NCBI GenBank assembly: GCA_017794945.1
Contig: CP051239.1
Span: 248,001-312,000 of the forward strand
Origin: Alcanivorax sp.
GTDB lineage: Bacteria > Pseudomonadota > Gammaproteobacteria > Pseudomonadales > Alcanivoracaceae
Length of the DNA: 64,000 nt
Reading direction: 5' to 3'
In this document: positions 7,959-16,102 of the stretch, piece by piece
How positions within the stretch are numbered: position 1 is the first letter of the stretch
Layout of the letters: each line of letters starts with the position of its first letter
The notes under the pieces: model-generated
Database searches by the model: none
What the model saw: the letters and a program-made list of their open reading frames with translations, nothing else
What the model was told of the DNA's origin: nothing
Translations under genes and position numbers: made by a program

Positions 7959-8060
7959 GCCAGCGGAGTACCGCCCAGCGGAGCGCCGCCCAGCCGTTTT
8001 ATACAATGCAACCGACATTCCGGCGGGTATGTTGAGAGCTGATTTTGTGCGAGCGGGCCT

Positions 8061-8220
8061 TGTGGGAGCGGGCCCTGCCCGCGAAAGGGTGGCTTATAGC
8101 CACCCGGCAGGATTCCAGAGAGCTATCTACGGCAGCACAAACAACCTCTCTGGGATTCTGCGGGGCAACCTTTGCCGGCAAGCAAAGCTTGCCTTTCGCT
8201 TGCAGGGCAAGCTCCCACAA
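8061..8220. repeat. REPIN (inverted REP doublet)
   Basis: Full doublet: GTGGGAGCGGGCCCTGCCCG, GGTGGCTTATAGCCACC and CGGCAGGATTCCAGAGAG, then the core CTATCTACGGCAGCACAAAC, then CTCTCTGGGATTCTGC and an inverted unit ending in AGCTCCCACAA. The left half and core are nearly identical to copies at 11.1 and 12.2 kb, which suggests recent spread. A truncated REP precedes it at about 8048. Confidence 0.9.
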
Positions 8221-8243
8221 AGGCCCGGTCCCACAAAGTGGGG

Positions 8244-9269
8244 TCAGGCGCTGAAGTAGAGGCGGCCGTCGCGCTCTTGGCGGCTGACGCGGCCGGTGGC
8301 GAGCAGGCAGTTGAGGTGGGCGATGCTTTCGCCCATGGCGAACATGAGCTGGTGGCTGTCGAGCTTGCGTTTGAACAGCACCGGCAGCAGATCGTGGGCG
8401 GTGATCGGCTGTTGCCGGCAGGCGTCCTCGGCGGCGTCGAGCTGCTCGCGGTGGTGGTCGCAGAGATCGTCGACGCGGGCGTGCAGACCGTGGAACGGCA
8501 GCCCGTGGGCGGGCAGCACCAGGGTGTCCTCGTCCATGGCGTCGCGCAGGGCGCGCAGGGAGTCGGTGAAGGCGGTGACCGGGTCGTCGTCCGGGTCGAG
8601 CGCGCGCACCGTCAGGTTGCTGGAGATTTTCGGCAGCACCTGGTCGCCGCTGATCAGCACCTGGTCGCGCTCGCGGTAGAGGCAGATGTGCTCCGGGGCG
8701 TGGCCACGGCCGATGTGCACCCGCCAGGTGTCGCCGTTGACGGTGACGGCGTCGCCGGCGGCCAGGGTGTCCGGCTGCGGCGGCAGTTCCGGCAGGATCT
8801 TGCGAAAGGTGTTGCCGCGCCCGGCGAGGGTGTCCAGGTCGTCAGCGGGCACGCCGTGGCGGCCGAAGAAGGCGCGGAAGTTGTCGCCAATCTCCTGGTC
8901 GCTGGCGGCGTGCAGCTGGGTGGTGAGCGCCCACTCGCCCCGGGTCATCCACACCGGGGCCTGGAACTGCCGCGCCAGCCAGCCGGCCTGGCCGATGTGG
9001 TCCGGGTGGTAGTGGGTGACGATGATACGGTGGATGGGCCGCCCGCCCAGGGCCTCCTGGAAGGCGGTGCGCCAGATTTCCTGGGTGTGGCGGGACGAGA
9101 AGCCCGTATCCACCAGGGTCCAGCCGTCGCCGTCCTCGAGCAGCCACAGGTTGATGTGGTCGAGGGCGAACGGCAGCGGAAAGTTCAACCAATGCACGCC
9201 GGGGGCCACTTCCCGGCGCTGACCGGGTTCCGGGGCCTGATCGAACGGGTACCGAAGCAGGTCGGTCAT
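8244..9269 (-). CDS. MBL-fold metallo-hydrolase
   Basis: 341 residues with the metallo-beta-lactamase metal motif THYHPDH (H86, H88, D90, H91), followed by RGHAPEH and LPAHGLPFHG supplying further histidine ligands. The C-terminal 80 residues look like the winged-helix extension of LACTB2/glyoxalase II-like hydrolases. The substrate is unknown; thioester or lactone hydrolysis is plausible given the lipid context. It is divergent from a quinone oxidoreductase with only 29 bp between starts. Confidence 0.85.
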   Translation of the reverse strand: MTDLLRYPFDQAPEPGQRREVAPGVHWLNFPLPFALDHINLWLLEDGDGWTLVDTGFSSRHTQEIWRTAFQEALGGRPIHRIIVTHYHPDHIGQAGWLARQFQAPVWMTRGEWALTTQLHAASDQEIGDNFRAFFGRHGVPADDLDTLAGRGNTFRKILPELPPQPDTLAAGDAVTVNGDTWRVHIGRGHAPEHICLYRERDQVLISGDQVLPKISSNLTVRALDPDDDPVTAFTDSLRALRDAMDEDTLVLPAHGLPFHGLHARVDDLCDHHREQLDAAEDACRQQPITAHDLLPVLFKRKLDSHQLMFAMGESIAHLNCLLATGRVSRQERDGRLYFSA

Positions 9270-9298
9270 AACAAAACATCCGTAGCAGGGAGACGAGA

Positions 9299-10264
9299 AT
9301 GCAAGCGTGGCAAATCCAAGACGACCACACGATCAAGCTGGCGTCCATGACCACACCGGAGCCGGGCCCCGACCAGGTGCGCGTGAAAGTGCGCGCCATG
9401 GGCGTGAACCGGGCGGATATCTTGCAAGTGAAGGGGCTTTATCCGGCGCCGCCGGGCTTCGACAGCAGCGTGCCGGGCCTGGAATACGCCGGCGAAATCG
9501 AGGCGGTGGGCAGCCAGGTGATGGGCCGCAAGGTCGGCGACCGGGTGATGGGCCTGATTCCGGGCTGCGCCTATTCCGAATACCTGGTGACCCACGAACG
9601 GGAAACGCTGACGCTGCCGGACGAGATCGACTTCGCCACCGGCGCCACCATCCCCGAAGCGTTTCTGACCGCCTACCGGGCGATGTTCCTGGAAGGCGGC
9701 CTGCAGCCGGGGCAGTGGGTGCTGGTGCGCCCGGCCACTGCCGGCGTCGGCCTGGCGGGCGTGCAGCTGGCCAACGCGCTGGGCGCGCGGCCGATCGGCT
9801 CGAGCCGCAACCTGGACAACCTGGCCACCGCCCGCGACATGGGGCTGGTGGAAGGCGTGCTGGAAGACGACACCCTGCCCGAGCGCCTGAAGGAGATTAC
9901 CGGCGACGGCGTGGCGGTGATCTTCGACATGGTGGGCCCGGACTGGAACCAACTGCTCAAGGGCCTGCGCATCGAGGGCACGCTGGTGATGATCGGCGTG
10001 CTGGGCGGCACCAAGACCGAGCTGGACCTGCGCGGCATGATGCAGCGCCGGCAGACGCTCACCGCCATGACCATGCGCAGCCAGCCGCTGGAAAAGCGCA
10101 TCGCCATCGCCAACGTGTTCAACGACCGCCTGGCGCCGCTGTTCGCCAACGGCCGCCTGCGGCCGCTGCCCGTGAAGACATTCCCGTTCAGCGATGCGCC
10201 GGCGGCGCACGCGCACATGATCGAGGACGCCTTCAGCGGCAAGCGCGTGTTGGTGGTCAACTGA
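9299..10264 (+). CDS. NAD(P)H quinone oxidoreductase, PIG3-like
   Basis: 321-residue medium-chain reductase resembling the PIG3/TP53I3 group: NRADILQVKGLYPAPPG near residues 37-53, PGLEYAGEIEAVG, and the coenzyme-binding stretch PATAGVGLAGVQLANALGA near 142-160. The family reduces quinones or other electrophilic carbonyls with NADPH. GGGAG precedes the ATG. A class II aldolase-like gene follows after 62 bp. Confidence 0.85.
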   Translation: MQAWQIQDDHTIKLASMTTPEPGPDQVRVKVRAMGVNRADILQVKGLYPAPPGFDSSVPGLEYAGEIEAVGSQVMGRKVGDRVMGLIPGCAYSEYLVTHERETLTLPDEIDFATGATIPEAFLTAYRAMFLEGGLQPGQWVLVRPATAGVGLAGVQLANALGARPIGSSRNLDNLATARDMGLVEGVLEDDTLPERLKEITGDGVAVIFDMVGPDWNQLLKGLRIEGTLVMIGVLGGTKTELDLRGMMQRRQTLTAMTMRSQPLEKRIAIANVFNDRLAPLFANGRLRPLPVKTFPFSDAPAAHAHMIEDAFSGKRVLVVN

Positions 10265-10292
10265 CATAAGATCAACATTGTTGTTATATTAA

Positions 10293-10307
10293 TGAAATAC
10301 TATTTCA
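10293..10307. promoter_or_regulatory. Motif A palindrome (TGAAA-N5-TTTCA)
   Basis: Perfect TGAAA tacta TTTCA in an AT-rich gap, ending 19 bp before the aldolase-like ATG. It fits the 5-5-5 palindrome found at other acyl-CoA gene promoters in this window. Its closeness to the start codon suits a repressor site. Confidence 0.5.
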
Positions 10308-10326
10308 CAACAAAAGAGGTGTCGCA

Positions 10327-11085
10327 ATGACCGAAGCTACCGCGACTCGCCAGAGTCAGATGAGCCAGGCCGAGTGGGAAGTGCGCAAGGATCTGGCCGC
10401 CGCCTACCGGCTGGTGGCCCTGTACGGCTGGGAAGATCTGGTGTTCACCCACCTGTCCGCGCGCGTGCCCGGGCCGGAGCATCATTTCCTGATCAACCCC
10501 TACGGCTGGCTGTTCGACGAGATCACCGCGTCGTCGCTGATCAAGGTGGATTCCGAGGGTGAGATCGTCGATCCCGGCGCCACCAACCGGGTCAACCCGG
10601 CGGGCTTCACCATCCACAGCGCGGTGCACATGGCCCGCGAGGAAGCGGGCGCGGTGCTGCACCTGCACGCCGCCGACGGCGTCGCCGTGAGCGCGCATAA
10701 GGAAGGCCTGCTGCCGCTCAGCCAGACCGCCATGCTGTGCCTGGACCACATCAGCTTCCACGACTATGAAGGCGTGGCGCTGAACCTGGACGAGCGCGAG
10801 CGGCTGGTCAAAGACCTGGGCGACAAGAACATGATGCTGCTGCGCAACCACGGCACCCTGACCGTGGGCAAGACCGTGGCGGAAGCCTTCACCTACATGT
10901 ACTTCCTGATGAAGGCCAGCGAGATCCAGGTGCGCACCCTGGGCCAGGGCGAGCCCTACCTGCCCTCCCAGGCCGCCATCGACACCACCAGCGACCAGTC
11001 CAAGCAACTCGGCATGGCCAGCCAGCTCACCTGGCCCGCCCTGCTCCGCAAGCTCGAGCGCATCGGCAGCGACTACGCCACCTGA
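10327..11085 (+). CDS. Class II aldolase/adducin family protein
   Basis: 252 residues of the aldolase II fold. Zinc-site histidines appear in VLHLHAADG (H112, H114) and LLRNHGTL (H175). Family members include fuculose-phosphate aldolase and decarboxylases, but this short adducin-head-like subgroup has no firm substrate. AAAGAGGTGTCGCA precedes the ATG. The AT-rich upstream gap carries a 15-bp palindrome and looks like an independent promoter. Confidence 0.85.
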   Translation: MTEATATRQSQMSQAEWEVRKDLAAAYRLVALYGWEDLVFTHLSARVPGPEHHFLINPYGWLFDEITASSLIKVDSEGEIVDPGATNRVNPAGFTIHSAVHMAREEAGAVLHLHAADGVAVSAHKEGLLPLSQTAMLCLDHISFHDYEGVALNLDERERLVKDLGDKNMMLLRNHGTLTVGKTVAEAFTYMYFLMKASEIQVRTLGQGEPYLPSQAAIDTTSDQSKQLGMASQLTWPALLRKLERIGSDYAT

Positions 11086-11123
11086 TCGCGTTGTGCGAGC
11101 GAGCGTTTGTGGGAGCGAGCCCT

Positions 11124-11270
11124 TGTGGGAGCGGGCCCTGCCCGCGAAAGGGTGGCTTATAGCCACCCGGCAGGATTCCAGAGAGCTATCTACGGCAGCG
11201 CAAACAACCTCTCTGGGATCCTGCCGGCCGGCGTAGCCGGCCTTTCGCGGGCATGGCCCGCTCCCACAAG
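11124..11270. repeat. REPIN upstream of the RAYT gene
   Basis: Full inverted REP doublet with GTGGGAGCGGGCCCTGCCCG, the core GCTATCTACGGCAGCGCAAA and the mirror unit ending GCCCGCTCCCACAAG. A truncated extra unit (GTGGGAGCGAGCCC) precedes it at 11109. It is nearly identical in the left half and core to the copies at 8.1 and 12.2 kb and ends 93 bp before the RAYT start. Confidence 0.9.
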
Positions 11271-11331
11271 GGGCCGCTCCTACACGAAAATCAGCTTCGG
11301 CTGACAGAGAATCGGGCCACTGCCGGTTAGC

Positions 11332-11361
11332 GTGGTGCCTCCAATGGAAAGGAGGTATCAC
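11332..11361 (+). promoter_or_regulatory. Hairpin sequestering the RAYT ribosome binding site
   Basis: Arms GTGGTGCCTCC (11332-11342) and GGAGGTATCAC (11351-11361) pair over all 11 positions (two G-U pairs) around the loop AATGGAAA. The second arm is the Shine-Dalgarno GGAGG of the RAYT gene, whose ATG follows at 11364. Folding would mask the ribosome site and keep transposase translation low. Confidence 0.7.
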
Positions 11362-11363
11362 TC

Positions 11364-11825
11364 ATGCCAAGGAAGGCCCGATCCCACCGTTTGCGTATCG
11401 GTCGCGTCAGCGAATCGGGGCGCGTCTATCTGATCACCATCACCTGCCATCAGCGGCACGCGCACTTCTCCGCCTTGCACAGCGGTCGCTGCTTCGTACA
11501 GGCCTTGCGTGCCTGCACCGCGCACGCGGTCACCCTCAGCTATGTGGTGATGCCCGACCATGTTCACTGGTTGATGGCTCTTCGTGAGCACGCCGATTTA
11601 TCCATCACCGTACAGAAAGCCAAATCTCTGACCACTCAGCGTTGGCGTCGCGCGGGCCGGGGCGACAACGAACGTCTCTGGCATGCCGGCTTTCATGACC
11701 GTGCGCTACGCCGCGAAGACGACCTGGTAGCCATGGCCCGCTATATCGTAGCCAACCCCCTCCGCGCCGGCCTCGTTAACGATATCGGCGACTACCCGCA
11801 TTGGGATTCCGCCTGGCTTCTTTAA
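11364..11825 (+). CDS. REP-associated tyrosine transposase (RAYT)
   Basis: 153-residue Y1/HUH single-strand transposase of the REP-associated group. Seen are the metal-binding HUH motif in MPDHVHWL (H66, H68), and the conserved RYIVANPLRAGLV with candidate nucleophile Y127. RAYTs are thought to cut and mobilise REP/REPIN hairpins in trans. This gene lies between two REPINs, and the same repeat occurs widely in the window, which supports that role. The strong AAAGGAGGT site before the ATG is buried in a predicted hairpin. The gene looks intact. Confidence 0.92.
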   Translation: MPRKARSHRLRIGRVSESGRVYLITITCHQRHAHFSALHSGRCFVQALRACTAHAVTLSYVVMPDHVHWLMALREHADLSITVQKAKSLTTQRWRRAGRGDNERLWHAGFHDRALRREDDLVAMARYIVANPLRAGLVNDIGDYPHWDSAWLL

Positions 11826-11867
11826 GGTGCCATCGGGATCTATCATCAATCTCAAGGAGGTAGCGAA

Positions 11868-12101
11868 ATGAAATTGTTCGCCAAAATATTCAAGTCCTCT
11901 CGCAGCCAAACGGTACGCTTGCCTAAGGAACTGCAGTTCGAAGGGTCGGAAGTGATCGCACGCCGCTTCGGCAATGGCGTATTGCTACTGCCGGCCGAGG
12001 ATCCCTGGCTGGTGATGCGTGAAGCCTTGAATGAGTTCGAACCCGGATTGGAACTCGAGCGAGACCAGCCAGAGGTTCAGGCCAGGGCCAGACTCGACTG
12101 A
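11868..12101 (+). CDS. vapB: VapB-type antitoxin (AbrB-like), lone
   Basis: 77-residue protein with the swapped-hairpin DNA-binding segment SRSQTVRLPKELQFEG typical of VapB antitoxins, and an acidic C-terminal tail that would normally wrap a VapC PIN toxin. No PIN-domain gene follows; the next 250 bp are REP elements and then panE on the other strand. AAGGAGGT stands 6 nt before the ATG. It may regulate in trans or protect against a toxin elsewhere. Confidence 0.8.
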   Translation: MKLFAKIFKSSRSQTVRLPKELQFEGSEVIARRFGNGVLLLPAEDPWLVMREALNEFEPGLELERDQPEVQARARLD

Positions 12102-12120
12102 CCGATTCCACAAGCGCGCT

Positions 12121-12350
12121 TGTAGGAGCGGGCCCTTGTGGGAGCGGGCCTCGCCCGCGAAAGGGAGCGAAGTTGTGGGAGCGGGCCCTGCCCGCGAAAG
12201 GGTGGCTTATAGCCACCCGGCAGGATCCCAGAGAGCTATCTAAAGTCAGCGCAAACAACGTCTCTGGAATCCTGCCGGCCGGCGTGGCCGGCCTTTCGCG
12301 GGCTGGGCCCGCTCCCACAAGGCTCTCACAAAAGCCCGCTCGCACAATGT
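12121..12350. repeat. REP cluster with a full REPIN downstream of RAYT/vapB
   Basis: A single REP unit (12137-12168) is followed by a complete REPIN (about 12174-12320) with CGGCAGGATCCCAGAGAG, the core CTATCTAAAGTCAGCGCAAA and the mirror unit ending GGCCCGCTCCCACAAGG, then truncated pieces (CTCACAAAAGCCCGCTCGCA). With the 11.1 kb copy it brackets the RAYT and vapB genes. Confidence 0.9.
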
Positions 12351-12355
12351 AGTCA

Positions 12356-13276
12356 TTAAGCCCGCATGCGAAGGGCGGCGAGCATGGTTTCCAGGCGGGG
12401 CACGGGGACGTTGTGCTTCTGGGCGATGGCGACCACGTTGCCGAGGATGGCGTCGAGCTCGATGGGGCGGTCGTTGAGGTAGTCCAGTGCCATGCTGTTT
12501 TTGTAGGCGGGCATTTTGCGGGTGCCGTCGATATTGCTGTCGATGATCTCCGGCGGCAGTGAATAGCCGTCGGCTTTGGCGGCGTCGATCACTTCCTGCA
12601 TCATTTCACGCACCAGTGTTTCGCCGCCGGGGGTGTCGAGCATGGTGTAGGTGTCGGCGCCGTTGGCGAGCACGGAGAGCGGGTTGAACGGCGTGTTCCA
12701 GAGGCATTTGAGCCAGCGTTCGCGGACCACTTCCTCGGTGAGCTTGATGTCGATGCCGCCTGCCACGAACAGGTCGCGCAGGGTCTGGCAGTGGTCGTCG
12801 AGGCCGCTGGGGTAGCGACCCATCACCAGCCGGCCGTAGGCGTTGTGCTTGATCTCGCCGGGGGCGACACGGCTGACGGCGATGAACGCCAGGCAGCTGA
12901 TGATCGGGTTGTCGGGGAAGGCGTCGGCCAGTTCCCGTTCGATGTCGAGGCCGTTCTGGATCAGCACGATGTTGGTGCCCTCGCCCACCCAGGGGCGAAC
13001 CAGGCCGGCGCGGTCGCTGCCGGGCAGGACCTTGGTGGCGAGGATCACGTAGTCCGGGGTGCTGTCCGGGCGGTCGCCGTCCTTGTAGAGGTGGTCCGGC
13101 TTCCAGGAAATGTCACCCAGCGGGCTTTCGAAGCGGAAGCCGTGCGCTTTGACGGCGTCGTATTCGGAACGCACCACGGCGCTGACGGTGCAGCCGGCGC
13201 GCTTGAGGATGGCGCCGTAGAAGCTGCCGATGGCGCCGGCACCGATGATCAAGGCGTGGGGTTGGTGGTTACTCAT
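12356..13276 (-). CDS. panE: 2-dehydropantoate 2-reductase (ketopantoate reductase family)
   Basis: 306 residues: an N-terminal NADP-binding Rossmann motif GAGAIG (12-17), LIQNGLD with N108, and the C-terminal helical domain with the catalytic lysine region RWLKCLWNTPFNPL (K190, N194, N198). It reduces ketopantoate to pantoate for coenzyme A synthesis. Genomes often carry several ApbA/PanE paralogues, so the physiological substrate is not certain. It stands alone between REP elements, with no other pantothenate genes nearby. Confidence 0.85.
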   Translation of the reverse strand: MSNHQPHALIIGAGAIGSFYGAILKRAGCTVSAVVRSEYDAVKAHGFRFESPLGDISWKPDHLYKDGDRPDSTPDYVILATKVLPGSDRAGLVRPWVGEGTNIVLIQNGLDIERELADAFPDNPIISCLAFIAVSRVAPGEIKHNAYGRLVMGRYPSGLDDHCQTLRDLFVAGGIDIKLTEEVVRERWLKCLWNTPFNPLSVLANGADTYTMLDTPGGETLVREMMQEVIDAAKADGYSLPPEIIDSNIDGTRKMPAYKNSMALDYLNDRPIELDAILGNVVAIAQKHNVPVPRLETMLAALRMRA

Positions 13277-13333
13277 TGAAAAACTCTCCTGTATTTAAAT
13301 TCTTGCCTGTCGGAGCGCTGTGCGAGCGGGCTC

Positions 13334-13391
13334 TTGTGGGAGCGGGCCCCGCCCGCGAAAGGCAAGCTCCCACAAGGCCCGCTCCCATAGG
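13334..13391. repeat. REP unit
   Basis: CTTGTGGGAGCGGGCCCCGC, CCGCGAAAGGC, then an inverted AAGCTCCCACAAGG and a fragment GCCCGCTCCCATAGG. It is a compact paired REP without the usual core, in the gap between panE and the MFS exporter. Confidence 0.8.
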
Positions 13392-13414
13392 CCGCTGGCA
13401 CAAAAGCAGCGAAG

Positions 13415-14851
13415 TCAGCGCGCGCCGATTAGTCCGCGCCGCATACTTCGCAGCGGCCAGAGCGCGACCAGATAAACGATTAAAAGCATCAAAAAGGCGT
13501 CATCGAACCCGACCTCGAAGGCGTGCGGGTGCCCGGCTTCCGGGTGAGCTTGCCAGTAACGGTCACTGAAGAATTGTACGCAGATGGCACTGAGGTTCAC
13601 GCCCAGGGCGCCGCCGGTCTGACGCCCGAAATTGATGATGCCCGAGCCTTGGGGAATCAGCGCCGGCGGCAGCAGCGTGAGGCTGCCGGTGGTCACCGGC
13701 GGCATGATCAGGCCCAGCCCGACCCGGCCCAGGGCGGCCCAGGCCACCAGCCAGACGGCGGCGGTGGTCTGGTCGGCGGCGCGCATCATCACCATGCTGG
13801 CGATGAAGAACGCCAGGCCGCCGGCGATCATCCGGGCCAGTGGAACGCGGTCGGTGAGATAGCCGACGAACGGAAACACGAACGCCATGGCGAGGCCGGC
13901 GGGCATCAGCATGAGCCCGGCGCTGGAAGCGCTGAACCCGGCCACCTGCTGGAAGTACAGCGGCATCATATAGGTGGACCCGAACACGCCGGCGCCCATG
14001 ACGATGGACAACAGAAAGCCGCCGGTGAAACCGGGGGCCCCGAACACACGCAGATCGAACAGCGGGTTCGAGCAGCGCCGCTGCCAGAGCGCGAACAGGC
14101 CCAGTAGCAGCGGCCCGGCCAGCAGCGCACTGAACAGCAACGGGTCCAGCCAGCCTCGCCGCATGCCGGAGGCGAGCGCCCAGAGCGTGGCCACCAGCCC
14201 CAGGCAGAGCAGCACCAGCCCGCCCCAGTCCAGGCGTGGCGATTCTTCTTCACGGTAATCGGGCAGGAAACGCCCGGCGATCACCATGGCCAGCAGGCAG
14301 GCGGGCAGCACCACGAAGAACACCGCCCGCCAGGACCAGGCGTCCACCAGCACGCCGCCCAGGGCGGGCGCGATGGCGGGGCCGAGAATCACGCCCATGC
14401 CGTAGATGCCCATGGCCTGGCCGCGTTTGTGCAAGGGGAACACCTGGAAGATGGTGATCATGGCGTGGGGCTGGATCATGCCGGCCATCACGCCCTGCAC
14501 CACCCGGGCCAGCACCAGCAGGCCGAAGCTGTTGCTGACGCCGCCCACCAGCGAGGCAATGATGAAGATCGCCATGGCGAGCAGGAAGGCGCGCCGGGAA
14601 CCGAACCGCGCCACCGCCCAGGCGTTGAGCAGCATGCCCACGGTCATGGCGGCGAGGAAGCCGGTGGCGATCCAGTGCACCTGGTCCTGTTCGAGACGGT
14701 ACTCGGCCATGATGGTCGGCACCGCCACATTGATGATGGTGGACGCCAGCACCACGGACAGGGTGCCGAGCATCACCGTGACGGTGGCGTACCATCGATA
14801 GGCCGGCCCATAGCGCTCGAACAGACGCTCTATGGCGGGATTGTCGGGCAT
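13415..14851 (-). CDS. DHA2-family MFS multidrug exporter (EmrB/QacA type)
   Basis: 478 residues with about 14 membrane segments. Motif C-like glycine-rich stretches (GVILGPAIAPALGGVLVDA) and the early VASTIINVAVPTI segment place it in the 14-TM drug:proton antiporter group. EmrB partners usually have an EmrA membrane-fusion gene beside them; none is present, so it may work alone in the inner membrane. The next gene on the same strand upstream is a CurA-type reductase 12 bp away, so the two are likely co-transcribed. Confidence 0.85.
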   Translation of the reverse strand: MPDNPAIERLFERYGPAYRWYATVTVMLGTLSVVLASTIINVAVPTIMAEYRLEQDQVHWIATGFLAAMTVGMLLNAWAVARFGSRRAFLLAMAIFIIASLVGGVSNSFGLLVLARVVQGVMAGMIQPHAMITIFQVFPLHKRGQAMGIYGMGVILGPAIAPALGGVLVDAWSWRAVFFVVLPACLLAMVIAGRFLPDYREEESPRLDWGGLVLLCLGLVATLWALASGMRRGWLDPLLFSALLAGPLLLGLFALWQRRCSNPLFDLRVFGAPGFTGGFLLSIVMGAGVFGSTYMMPLYFQQVAGFSASSAGLMLMPAGLAMAFVFPFVGYLTDRVPLARMIAGGLAFFIASMVMMRAADQTTAAVWLVAWAALGRVGLGLIMPPVTTGSLTLLPPALIPQGSGIINFGRQTGGALGVNLSAICVQFFSDRYWQAHPEAGHPHAFEVGFDDAFLMLLIVYLVALWPLRSMRRGLIGAR

Positions 14852-14863
14852 GGGGTCTGCCCG

Positions 14864-15895
14864 TTATTTTTTGGTCGGGTCGTCGCCGACCTGGATCAGC
14901 AGCTTGCCGCGGTTTTTACCCTGCAGCAGGCCCTGGAAGGCGCTGACCGCGTTTTCCAGACCCTCGACCACGTCTTCCTGGTATTTGACCTTGCCCTCGC
15001 GGATCCACACCGGCATGTCTTTCAGGAAGTCGCCCTGGCGGTGGATGTAATCGAACTGGATAAAGCCCTTGATCAGCAGACGCTTGACCAGCACCTTGCC
15101 CATGAAGCCGGGCAGACGGTCCGGGCCTTCCGGCATGGCGGTGTCGTTGTAGTGGGCGATGCGGCCGCACACGGGGATGCGGGCGAAGTCGTTGACCAGC
15201 TCCATGACCGCGTCGAAGGTTTCGCCGCCGACGTTCTCGAAGTACACGTCGATGCCGTCCGGACAGGCCTTCTTGAGCTGGTCACGGAAGTCGGCGTCCT
15301 TGTAGTTGACGCAGGCGTCGAAACCGTAGGCGCCGACCACGTGCTTGCACTTGTCCTCGGCGCCGGCCACGCCGACCACGCGACAGCCTTTAAGCTTGGC
15401 GATCTGACCGACCACCTGCCCAACGGCGCCGGCGGCGGCGGACACCACCACGGTTTCGCCCTTCTGCGGCTTGCCGATTTCATCCAGGCCCACGTAGGCG
15501 GTGAAGCCGGGCATGCCGAGCACGCCCACGGCGGTGCTGATCGGCGCCTGGGCCGGGTCCAGCTTGCGCATCGCCTTGGGCGAATTGACGGAGTATTCCT
15601 GCCAGCCGCCCGGGCACAGCACGTAGTCGCCCTGCTTGAAGTCGCCGCTGCGGGATTCCACCACCTGGCCGACGGTGGCGCCTTCCATCACCGCGCCTTC
15701 CTCGACGCTGGCGGCGTAGGACTTGGCGGCGCTCATGCGGCCGCGCATGTAGGGGTCCAGGGACAAATAGATGGTGCGTACCAGCACCTGGCCCTCGCCC
15801 ACTTCGGGCACGGCGCCTTCCTGGAGCTTGAGGTTCTCGTCACCGGGCATACCGGTGGGGCGTTTGGCGAGAATAATCTGACGATTGGTAGTCAT
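14864..15895 (-). CDS. NADP-dependent alkenal/one oxidoreductase (CurA/leukotriene B4 dehydrogenase group)
   Basis: 343-residue zinc-free medium-chain reductase. Seen are LDPYMRGRMS near residue 50, typical of the LTB4DH/curcumin reductase group, and the nucleotide-binding AAAGAVGQVVGQIAKLKG near 142-159. Such enzymes saturate alpha,beta-unsaturated aldehydes and ketones with NADPH and detoxify lipid peroxidation products. Co-transcription with the downstream drug exporter would form a small detoxification operon. Confidence 0.88.
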   Translation of the reverse strand: MTTNRQIILAKRPTGMPGDENLKLQEGAVPEVGEGQVLVRTIYLSLDPYMRGRMSAAKSYAASVEEGAVMEGATVGQVVESRSGDFKQGDYVLCPGGWQEYSVNSPKAMRKLDPAQAPISTAVGVLGMPGFTAYVGLDEIGKPQKGETVVVSAAAGAVGQVVGQIAKLKGCRVVGVAGAEDKCKHVVGAYGFDACVNYKDADFRDQLKKACPDGIDVYFENVGGETFDAVMELVNDFARIPVCGRIAHYNDTAMPEGPDRLPGFMGKVLVKRLLIKGFIQFDYIHRQGDFLKDMPVWIREGKVKYQEDVVEGLENAVSAFQGLLQGKNRGKLLIQVGDDPTKK

Positions 15896-15957
15896 GGTTG
15901 GAGCTCTCCCTGAAGCTGGATTGTTATTTGCGTTCGGAGGTCATAAGAAAACAGTGG

Positions 15958-16071
15958 TGATAAGTTAATAGTTAACAGTGAATAGTTAATAGCGAAACAA
16001 CGCGCCTGCCGGCGCGGGAAAGCCTGGAATCGCGTCCCCAGCTGTTAACTGTTCACTATTCACTGTTAACT
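15958..16071. repeat. Inverted pair of heptanucleotide tandem arrays
   Basis: The left array (15958-15993) repeats a 7-nt unit seen as AGTTAAC/AGTGAAT/AGTTAAT; the right array (16041-16071) repeats the complement TGTTAAC/TGTTCAC/TATTCAC. The arms can pair over about 25 bp around a GC-rich 47-nt centre. It lies directly next to the intrinsic terminator of the long minus-strand run. Confidence 0.75.
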
Positions 16072-16102
16072 AAAAAGGGCGGCCCGAGGGCCGCCCTTTT
16101 TT
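16072..16102 (-). terminator. Intrinsic terminator after the paired acyl-CoA dehydrogenase
   Basis: AAAAAGGGCGGCCC GA GGGCCGCCCTTTTTT forms an 8-9 bp GC stem flanked by A- and T-runs and abuts the stop codon of the gene ending at 16102. The A/T symmetry means it could also stop plus-strand transcripts. Confidence 0.9.

Noticed and set aside
11364..12101. RAYT and vapB considered as one insertion sequence with terminal repeats
   Set aside because: Flanking REPINs are members of a dispersed family and no target-site duplication or IS ends could be seen; RAYTs are usually fixed single genes.
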